From: JAKORR01 sp964608495
Lineage (GTDB): Bacteria; Armatimonadota; Zipacnadia; Zipacnadales; FEN-943
Reading direction: 5' to 3'
Assembly (NCBI GenBank): GCA_964608495.1
Contig: CAZSOQ010000043.1
Coordinates: 1 to 27,909 of the forward strand
Length of the DNA: 27,909 nt
In this document: positions 21,988 through 27,909 of the stretch, in pieces
Layout: the number at the start of each line of letters is the position of its first letter
Position numbering within the stretch: the first letter of the stretch is position 1
Position numbers and translations under genes: made by a program
The notes under the pieces: generated by a model
Told to the model about the DNA's origin: nothing
The model's database searches: none
The model's input: only the letters and a program-made list of their open reading frames with translations

Positions 21988-23757
21988 ATGGAGATCGTGG
22001 AGAAGTACCGCAGTGGAGAGCTGCCCGTCCCGCGGAACCAGTGGGCCTGGTTCCTGTACGGGTCCGGCATGGAGAGCTTCGGCCGTGAGGGCAAGACCGA
22101 GCAGCGGCCCGTGCCCCGGTATGGCCCCAACGAACTGCTGGCCCGCGTTGACGCCTGCGGCATCTGTTTCTCGGACATCAAGATCATCAAGGCCGGCAGC
22201 GACCACCCTCGCCTGCGGGGCCGCGACCTCGCCAACGACCCCATCATCATCGGCCACGAGGTCTCCGTCACCATCGTGGGCGTCGGCGACGAGCTCAAGG
22301 ACCACTACAGCGTGGGCGACCGCTTCGTCGTCCAGGCCGAGATCTACTACAAGGGCGTCAACCTCGCCTTCGGCTATATGCTGCCGGGCGGCTTCGAGCA
22401 GTACGTGACGCTCGGCGACGAGGTGCTCCGCGGCGACGACGGCTGCTACCTGATACCGATCAACAACCCGGAGATCGGGTACGCCGAGGCGGCGCTGGCC
22501 GAACCCTGGGCCTGCGTGGTCTGCTCCTACCGCTGGATGCACCGCCGGGCCCTCCAGCCGGACGGCGTGCTGTGGATCATCGGCACGCCGGCCGCTCAGG
22601 ATCAGGAGTACACCCTCGGCCCCGTGGTGCAGGGGGCCTCGCCCAGCCGCGTGATCCTGACCGACGTGCCTGCCTCGCTGCGCGACGAGGTGGCGATGCT
22701 GGTGTCACGGTCGGGAGCCAGCGTCAGCGTGCTCAACGGCCTGGACGGTCTGGACATGAGGAGAGTGGCCCAGCGGCAGGCGGGGGAGAAGGGGGTCGAC
22801 GACATCATCGTCCTGGGTGGCGACCGGCCGAAGGCCATCGAGGCCTGCGCGGGAGTGCTGGCCCATCAGGGCATGCTGACCTTCGTGACCGACAAGCCGC
22901 TGGGTGAGACGATCTCCGTGGACGTGGGGCGGGTGCACTACGACCAGATCCGGCTGCTGGGCTGCCCCGGGCCGGACATCTCCCGGGCCTACTCCGAGAG
23001 CCGCGAGCCCAGGCTCGAGCCGCGCGGCAAGCTCTGGGTAGCGGGGGCGGGCGGTCCCATGGGCCAGATGCACGTGCAGTGGGCCCTGGAGCAGGAGGAG
23101 CCGCCCGAGCTGCTCGTAGCCTCCGACATAGACCGCGACCGCCTCGCCATGGTCGCGTCGCGCTTTGCCGCAGCGGCCCAGAGCAAGAACACGCGCCTCA
23201 TCTGCCTCAACCCGCAGGAGCTCGGACCGGCGGGCTTCGAGGCAGAGCAGCGCAAGCTGGCGCCCCAGGGCTTCGACGACATCTGCTGCCTGGTGCCGGT
23301 GCCGGCCATCATCGCCGATTGCTCCCGCTACCTGGGCCCCAGCGGGCTGCTGAACATCTTCGCCGGCGTCGGTCGCGGCACGATGGCCGACCTGGACGTG
23401 TCGGCCATCGCCACGCGCATGGCCCGCCTGCAGGGCACCAGCGGCTCGTCCATCGAGGACCTGGAGATGACCCTGCGCCTGACCGAGTCCGGCCGCCTGA
23501 ACACCAACATGTCTGTGGCCGCCATCTGCGGCCTTGACGGCGCGCGCGACGGCCTCCAGGCCGTCCTCGACCAGACCTTCCCCGGCAAGACGGTCATCTA
23601 CCCGCAGATCGAGGAGCTGCCCCTCGTGGGCGTACATGAGCTGCCGGTCTCCCTGCCGCAGGTCGCGGAGGAGCTGGCCGACGGCGGCATCTGGTCCCGC
23701 GAGGCCGAGGTCGAGCTGCTGCGCAAGTTCCTGCCCAGCAGCTACCCGGAGGCTTAG
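21988..23757 (+). CDS. Zn-dependent alcohol dehydrogenase-like protein with two tandem Rossmann-like domains
   Basis: A 589-residue protein from the ATG at 21988, with AGGAGT at 21975-21980, 7 nt upstream; an open frame starts at 21892 but lacks support. Residues 1-180 are the GroES-like catalytic domain of MDR dehydrogenases: Cys60 ('CGICFSD'), His90-Glu91 ('IIGHE') and Glu172 ('AEPWACVV') match the catalytic zinc set of sorbitol-dehydrogenase-like members. No four-Cys structural zinc lobe is present. A first Rossmann-like domain (about 192-335) has a degenerate glycine motif (GTPAAQDQ). A second (about 347-500) has intact GAGGPMG and Asp380 at the end of beta-2, which favours NAD. Ordinary members have 340-400 residues, so about 200 are extra. 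It probably oxidises a sugar or polyol linked to the aldolase upstream; no substrate is evident. Confidence 0.85.
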   Translation: MEIVEKYRSGELPVPRNQWAWFLYGSGMESFGREGKTEQRPVPRYGPNELLARVDACGICFSDIKIIKAGSDHPRLRGRDLANDPIIIGHEVSVTIVGVGDELKDHYSVGDRFVVQAEIYYKGVNLAFGYMLPGGFEQYVTLGDEVLRGDDGCYLIPINNPEIGYAEAALAEPWACVVCSYRWMHRRALQPDGVLWIIGTPAAQDQEYTLGPVVQGASPSRVILTDVPASLRDEVAMLVSRSGASVSVLNGLDGLDMRRVAQRQAGEKGVDDIIVLGGDRPKAIEACAGVLAHQGMLTFVTDKPLGETISVDVGRVHYDQIRLLGCPGPDISRAYSESREPRLEPRGKLWVAGAGGPMGQMHVQWALEQEEPPELLVASDIDRDRLAMVASRFAAAAQSKNTRLICLNPQELGPAGFEAEQRKLAPQGFDDICCLVPVPAIIADCSRYLGPSGLLNIFAGVGRGTMADLDVSAIATRMARLQGTSGSSIEDLEMTLRLTESGRLNTNMSVAAICGLDGARDGLQAVLDQTFPGKTVIYPQIEELPLVGVHELPVSLPQVAEELADGGIWSREAEVELLRKFLPSSYPEA

Positions 23758-23805
23758 CACCTCGGGATCGCTGAAGCGTGTTCGTGGGGGCGCCCCCGGC
23801 TCAGT

Positions 23806-23819
23806 CGCCCCGAGGGGCG
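23806..23819. terminator. Hairpin between convergent genes
   Basis: CGCCC, loop CGAG and GGGCG form a tight hairpin. Just upstream is a 12-bp palindrome, GGGGGCGCCCCC, at 23786-23797, and GGCGCCCC (23789-23796) is also complementary to GGGGCGCC at 23814-23821. It sits in the 175-bp spacer between the dehydrogenase and FAD-oxidoreductase genes, so it may end transcription on both strands. There is no strong T-tract on either side. Confidence 0.35.
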
Positions 23820-23932
23820 CCTTCGTGCCTTCCCTTCACAGAGCTGCTCGCGCCCGGCCCCCGCGCGCGGAATCCACCGTCTGCCCACTCACCTGCCCGT
23901 CGCGCGGCCCGCGGGCCCGCACCGGCGCCCCG

Positions 23933-25768
23933 CTATCCCGCGGCTGTCTCACAGCCCTGCGCGTCCGCGGTGGGCCGGTAGGCCGCGGGCTCCGCGTAGG
24001 CTCGCACCTCGTAAGCCCGCGCCTGCGCGTCGCCGTTGGTCGCCTCGACGGTAATCCGCAGCGCCTCGGTCCTCACCGGCTCGGGCAGGGCGAGGACGCG
24101 CTTGCGGAAGTGGTTCCCCTGGATGCGCTCCACGTCCCGCCAGTCGCCGTCCACCCACGCCTGCACACGCAGGTCGCGCGCTGTCTCGGGCTGTGGCCCG
24201 CGCATTTGCCTGCCCTCGAAGTGCGGGTCCTGGCTGTGGGTCAGCGGCCGGACGAAGCCCGTGTCGAGGGTCAGCTCCACGGTCCTGATCTCCCTCGCCT
24301 CGTCCCACCGCAGCTCGACCCACTGGGGCAGCTCCTGCCCGTCGGCCGAGGCCCACTGGTTCGTCTCGCCGCCGCGGTGGCGCGTCACGCCATTTACCAC
24401 GCTCTCGGGCGGGCAGTCGGGCGCGGCGCTGCTGGCCTGTACCCGTGCCCCTCGCGCCAGGTCCTCCGCGTCCCGCGCCGGCCGGTCGGGGATGTACTGG
24501 TCCTGTCGCAGCAGGACCTCCTGCAGCTCACCTAGGTACCGGTCGGCAACTTCGCGAGGGAGGACGCCGCGGGCGACGGCCAGCGCGGCCGCGGTGCCCA
24601 CGGCCTGCCCCATGGCGGCCGCGGTCGCGGCCAGCCGCGTCGAGCCCATCGCGACGTGGGTCGCCGAGATGCACCGCCCGGCCATGAGCAGGTTGCTCAC
24701 GTTGCGCGAGTACAGCGCCCGCAGCGGGATCGAGTACAGGTCGGGCACGGGGAGGAACCTCGCCGGCGGCTCGGGGTCGTACAGCCCGCCGGGCGGATGG
24801 ATGTCCATGGACCACCCGCCGTGGGCCACGCTGTCCTCGAAGTGCACGTGTTCGGCCAGGTCCCGCTCGCACAGGATGTGGTCGCCCAGCAGGCGGCGCG
24901 TCTCGCGCTTGCCGGGCACCCAGCCGAACCAGCTCAGCTCCCAGGTGCGGGCCTCCTCGCGGCACTCGGGGCAGTGGTTCTTGATGTGGTCCCATAGCCC
25001 GAGGAGCGTGGCGACCAGGCGGTCGCGAATCGCCTCGGTCTCCTTGGTCAGGTCGCCCAGACCCCCCAGCTCGTTCCACCAGAAGCCGTGGCGCGTCAGG
25101 ACCGGATGGCGATGGGGCAGGGCGTCGCACCTCTCGAACCGCTCGGCCCAGGGCGGCGGCACGAACTCCACCGGCTCGCCGACGTCGCGGGCGATCCACA
25201 TCAGGCTCGCGCCCATGGTCTTGCTGTCGGCTTGGTAGCCGTGGGGCTCGTCGTGCTCCTCGGGAGCCTCGCGCCCCTGGCGGAAGTCCGCCCCGGCGAA
25301 GTAGCCCAGCCACCCGTCGCCCGTGCAGTCAATGAAGACGGGGGCCTCGACGGTGAACGTGTCGTGAGTGCTCGGGCGGAGGGCGGTCATGCTGGCGATG
25401 CGGTCGGGGGCGGCCATGTTGGCAGCCCAGCAGGACGTGTTGAGTAGGAGCGTGATGTTCCGCTCTCGCCTGACCCAGTCATACAGGATGAGGTCCCACA
25501 GGGACGGCACGCAGCGCGGGTCGCGCACCGAGTCCTCGAGGCGCAGCTCCTCGATGAGGCCCGACTCGCGGGCGTGAGGCCGGCCGCCGCTGCAGTCGGC
25601 GCCACCGGCGTGAACGCAGATCTCGCTGGACGTGTTGCCGCCGAGCACGGGCCGGTCCTGGACGAGGATGACCTGCGCGCCGTTGCGCGCCGCGGCCAGG
25701 CTCGAGCACACTCCCGCCAGTCCACCGCCCACCACGACGATCTCTGCCTCAAGGTGATGCTCGTCCAC
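23933..25768 (-). CDS. FAD-dependent oxidoreductase fused to a discoidin-like domain
   Basis: A 611-residue protein. The GTG start at 25768 has GGGAGG 8 nt upstream. Residues about 9-25 ('IVVVGGGLAGVCSSLAAAR') are the FAD dinucleotide fold, followed by 'ILVQDRPVLGGNTSSEI' and 'FIDCTGDGWLGYFAGADFR'; this is the PF12831-type FAD_oxidored family. 'NLLMAGRCISATHVAMGSTR' closes the flavin domain. Residues about 437-592 resemble a discoidin/F5-8-C or galactose-binding jelly roll (ASSAAPDCPPESVVNG, then 'WASADGQELPQWVELRWDEA', 'IRTVELTLDT' and 'RALRITV'-like strands). There is no signal or Tat peptide, although carbohydrate-binding modules usually act outside the cell. It follows galK by 51 bp on the same strand, so it is probably part of its operon. 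The substrate is unknown; it may be a sugar or sugar acid. Confidence 0.86.
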   Translation of the reverse strand: MDEHHLEAEIVVVGGGLAGVCSSLAAARNGAQVILVQDRPVLGGNTSSEICVHAGGADCSGGRPHARESGLIEELRLEDSVRDPRCVPSLWDLILYDWVRRERNITLLLNTSCWAANMAAPDRIASMTALRPSTHDTFTVEAPVFIDCTGDGWLGYFAGADFRQGREAPEEHDEPHGYQADSKTMGASLMWIARDVGEPVEFVPPPWAERFERCDALPHRHPVLTRHGFWWNELGGLGDLTKETEAIRDRLVATLLGLWDHIKNHCPECREEARTWELSWFGWVPGKRETRRLLGDHILCERDLAEHVHFEDSVAHGGWSMDIHPPGGLYDPEPPARFLPVPDLYSIPLRALYSRNVSNLLMAGRCISATHVAMGSTRLAATAAAMGQAVGTAAALAVARGVLPREVADRYLGELQEVLLRQDQYIPDRPARDAEDLARGARVQASSAAPDCPPESVVNGVTRHRGGETNQWASADGQELPQWVELRWDEAREIRTVELTLDTGFVRPLTHSQDPHFEGRQMRGPQPETARDLRVQAWVDGDWRDVERIQGNHFRKRVLALPEPVRTEALRITVEATNGDAQARAYEVRAYAEPAAYRPTADAQGCETAAG

Positions 25769-25819
25769 GGCAGACGCCTCCCGGTGAAGGTAGTGACCGC
25801 AGCGGGCGCCGGTGGGCTG

Positions 25820-26978
25820 TCAGCCCTGCTCGGCCAGGCCGGCCCCCGCGGCCGCCTTGACGGCGAAGATGTCGCACGTGTAGTCCGTGCGAGCGTTGTA
25901 GGCGAGCTTGACGGCCTGGCAGAAGGCATCGCTGGCCTCCGTGGCCACTAGCGCCATGGCGCAGCCCCCGAAGCCGGCTCCCACCAGCCGCGCGCCGTAG
26001 CAGCCCCCCTGCCCCCGCGCGATCTCGCAGATCAGATCCAGCTCCGGGCACGAGACCTCGTAGTCCTCCGCCAGGCTCGCGTGGCTCTCGTTGAGCAGCC
26101 GCCCGACCCGCGCGAAGTCGTCTCCCGCCAGGGCCGCCGCAACGGCGTGCACGCGCCCGTTCTCGGTGATCACGTGCCGGCCGCGGCGGTAGGTCACCTC
26201 GTCCAGCCGGTCGTGCACGGCCTCGAGCTCGTCCATCGTCGCGCCGTTGATGACGCTCAGCCCCAGGGCCTCCGCGGCGGTCTGGCACTGCTCGCGCCGC
26301 AGGTTGTACTCGCTGTCCACGAGGGCGCGCGGCTTGCCCGTGTCCATCACGACCACCGACAGCCGCTCCGCCGGCAGGGGGACCAGGCGGTGGTCGAGCG
26401 TGGAGCAGTCCAGGAGTACGGCGTGCCCCTCCCGGCCCAGCAGCGAGGCGAGCTGGTCCATGACGCCGCACTTCATGCCCACGAAGTCGTTCTCCGCCCG
26501 CTGGCACACGAGGGCCAGCCGCCGGCGCTCCATCTCCTCGCCCACAGCCGCCAGAAGGGCCAGAGCCCACGAGACCTCCAGGGCCNNNNNNNNNNGACGA
26601 CGAGACGCCCGACCCGGCCGGCACGTCGCTGACGATGGCGGCGTCCACGCCTCTGAGCTCGACGCCCTCCTCCTGCAGACTCCAGGCCACGCCGCGCAGG
26701 TAGTCGGACCAGTGACCGCCGCCGCGGGGGGCGGAACCGTCTAGGCGGAACTCGACGGCGTCGTCCACGGTGGCGGAGTAGGCTCTGACCGTCCTGTCGT
26801 CGCGCGGGGCCGCGGCGGTGTAGGTGGCCAGGTCGGTCGCGATGGGCATGACGAAGCCGCCGTTGTAGTCCGTATGCTCGCCGATGATGTTCACTCGCCC
26901 CGGCGCGCGGGCGATTAGCTCGGCCCGGAGGCCCAGATGTGCCCGCAGCGCGTCTGCCGCCTGGCTCGCGATGGCCAT
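25820..26978 (-). CDS. galK: Galactokinase, interrupted by an assembly gap
   Basis: Galactokinase, which phosphorylates D-galactose at C1 for the Leloir pathway. The 5' part (26978-26596) encodes 'GRVNIIGEHTDYNGG', the GHMP signature, and 'VPAGSGVSS', the start of the phosphate loop. The 3' part (26585-25820) continues with 'ALEVSWALALLAA', 'ENDFVGMKCGVMDQLAS' and 'GAGFGGCAMALV'. The 10-N stretch between them would change frame. In GalK the loop reads G-(L/V)-S-S-S-A-(S/A)-L-E-V, so only about three bases are likely missing; that restores one frame of 383 residues, close to the usual 380-390. The start ATG has AGGAG about 9 nt upstream. An apparent separate start at 26545 inside the 3' part is not the true start. 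The gene is flanked by a LamG protein gene and an FAD-oxidoreductase gene. Confidence 0.95.
26586..26595. other. Assembly gap (10 Ns)
   Basis: Ten N bases fall inside the phosphate-binding loop of galK. The length is a placeholder: conserved spacing suggests about three real bases. It makes the galK reading frame look broken. Confidence 0.97.
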
Positions 26979-27044
26979 GCTTTCCCGCTCCTGTGAAGCT
27001 TCCCGGCCCGCCCGCCAGGGCCTACACCGGCCCGCGAGCGGCGC

Positions 27045-27909
27045 TCATTTCACAGCCGCCAGGGCCTTCACCTCCTCGGCGGACAGCGCGGCATCGTAGA
27101 TGCTCACCTCGTCCAGCCAGCCCTGTAGCCAGTGGATGTCGGGCGCGTAGTAGGAGCCCAGGATCACGTCATAGTCACCGGCGTGAAGCTCCTCGTCCTT
27201 CGTCTGCTCGCCCACCGGCGCCCCGTCGCGGTAGAAGCGCGCGACGCCCTGCTTCCCGTCCCACCTGTACGTCACGGCCACGTGGTACCACCGCCCCAGC
27301 TCCCACTCGAGGGGCGTGCTGGCGAAGCTGCTGCCGTACTGGTGCTTCTCATTGCCCATCTCGAGGACGAGGGCGTAGTTGGGCGGATAGCCGATCCACC
27401 ACCAGAAGTGCTGCACCGGCGCCTCGGGGCCCTTGTTGATGAGGCTGCCGCCGTTGCCCGGCTCCGGCAGCGCCCGCAGCTTCACCCAGGCGCTCAGCGT
27501 GAACTCCCGCAGGCCGTCGAGGCTGTAGTTGTGGGGCACGCGCACGTGGCTGCCCCGGCCCGTGAACTCCAGGCACTTGCCGCGCACGCCCTCGTCCCAC
27601 GCGCAGTTGTTGAGCGCGCCGTCGGCGGCCGGCGGGCCCGAAGTGTCGCGGGCCGACTCCCCTCGCCCCTCGTCGAAGGCCCACGAGGCCAGGAGCGGGC
27701 CCGACTTCTCCACCGGCCGCAGGACCGAGTCCGCTCCCGTGCCCACGTAGGGCGGGACGTGTTCCAGGCGCAGGCCCAGGTCGCTCAGCGGCACGTCGGC
27801 GCGGTCAACCACCAGCGTCCACAGGCCGCCGACCGGCTCGGCCTCCAGCCGCTCGGGCTCATCCAGCTCGCCCGAGGCCGAGCCGGTCGGCGGCCTGTGG
27901 ACGCTGGTG
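27045..27909 (-). CDS. LamG/concanavalin-like domain protein, 5' end cut by the contig edge
   Basis: The frame is open from the stop at 27045 to the end of the window, so the start is outside. The C-terminal 200 residues are a LamG-like beta-sandwich: 'LLASWAFDEGRGESARDTSG' opens it, 'GRGSHVRVPHNYSLDGLREF' and 'TLSAWVKLRAL' are early strands, 'GRWYHVAVTYRW' and 'ARFYRDGAPVGEQ' are the middle, and 'GWLDEVSIYDAALSAEEV' closes it. This domain often binds sugars in secreted or surface proteins with enzymatic N-termini. Bases 27874-27909 are an exact reverse complement of 27810-27845, so the first 13 or so residues seen at the edge are doubtful; trustworthy sequence starts about at 27873. A GTG at 27812 could be read as a start but has no ribosome-binding site. 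It precedes galK by 66 bp. Confidence 0.82.
   Translation of the reverse strand, partial: TSVHRPPTGSASGELDEPERLEAEPVGGLWTLVVDRADVPLSDLGLRLEHVPPYVGTGADSVLRPVEKSGPLLASWAFDEGRGESARDTSGPPAADGALNNCAWDEGVRGKCLEFTGRGSHVRVPHNYSLDGLREFTLSAWVKLRALPEPGNGGSLINKGPEAPVQHFWWWIGYPPNYALVLEMGNEKHQYGSSFASTPLEWELGRWYHVAVTYRWDGKQGVARFYRDGAPVGEQTKDEELHAGDYDVILGSYYAPDIHWLQGWLDEVSIYDAALSAEEVKALAAVK
27810..27909. repeat. Perfect 36-bp inverted repeat ending at the contig end
   Basis: The left arm at 27810-27845 and the right arm at 27874-27909 are exact reverse complements, with a 28-nt spacer. The right arm ends at the last base. It lies inside a coding region where no such repeat is expected. A fold-back assembly or library artefact is the simplest reading; a real hairpin is less likely. 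Confidence 0.95.

Noticed and set aside
25749..26978. A galK-like frame that runs through the Ns into unrelated sequence
   Set aside because: Past the gap the translation loses all galactokinase motifs and becomes Gly/Arg-rich; the real continuation is in another frame, because the gap length is arbitrary.
1..27909. Possible CRISPR array, tRNA, rRNA, insertion sequence or prophage
   Set aside because: I saw no regularly spaced repeats, no cloverleaf or rRNA-like segment, and no transposase, integrase or phage structural motif on either strand.

Overview
This is high-GC bacterial DNA (roughly 70% G+C by eye) that looks like a whole metagenomic contig or scaffold. It contains a 10-N gap inside galK, and it ends in a perfect 36-bp inverted repeat that stops exactly at the last base. 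The prepilin at 1156-1710 has the N-terminus and the 'LDGHVKYL' C-terminal motif common in Armatimonadota and Planctomycetota. With the secreted glycosidase-like proteins and codon use, this points to an uncultivated Armatimonadota-like organism. That is an inference; no rRNA or marker gene is present to settle it.

Layout. (1) 104-1710, plus strand: a secreted protein with two STN/secretin-like modules, then a type II pseudopilin-like prepilin. (2) 1902-14349, plus strand: a run of sugar-active genes: a large exported GH42-like protein, an exported GHL6/GH29-like protein, a sialidase-superfamily (BNR) protein without signal peptide, a small nitroreductase, an exported clan GH-A-like protein with an N-terminal carbohydrate-binding module, and a polytopic membrane protein. 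(3) 14504-18218, minus strand: an ECF sigma factor overlapping its membrane anti-sigma factor, then glmU, then a small exported protein. (4) 18479-23757, plus strand: a membrane M48 metalloprotease divergent from the sigma gene, a tail-anchored protein of unknown function, and a class II aldolase followed by an unusually long Zn-dependent dehydrogenase with two tandem Rossmann-like domains. (5) 23933-27909, minus strand: a LamG-domain protein cut by the contig end, then galactokinase, then an FAD-dependent oxidoreductase fused to a discoidin-like domain.

How the genes may work together (inference). Regions 2, 4 and 5 suggest uptake and catabolism of a complex, probably galactose-containing glycan. 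Exported GH-like proteins would attack the polymer outside the cytoplasm, galactokinase would feed released galactose to the Leloir pathway, and the aldolase/dehydrogenase pair would process another sugar or sugar acid. No transporter, SusC/SusD pair or dedicated regulator is visible. The sigma/anti-sigma pair beside a membrane protease could be an envelope-stress module, but nothing in the sequence ties it to the sugar genes.

There is no tRNA, rRNA, CRISPR array, insertion sequence or phage gene that I can see. No gene-free stretch exceeds 300 bases; the longest (20177-20449) holds nothing I can name. Many long antisense frames are GC-driven shadows and are omitted.
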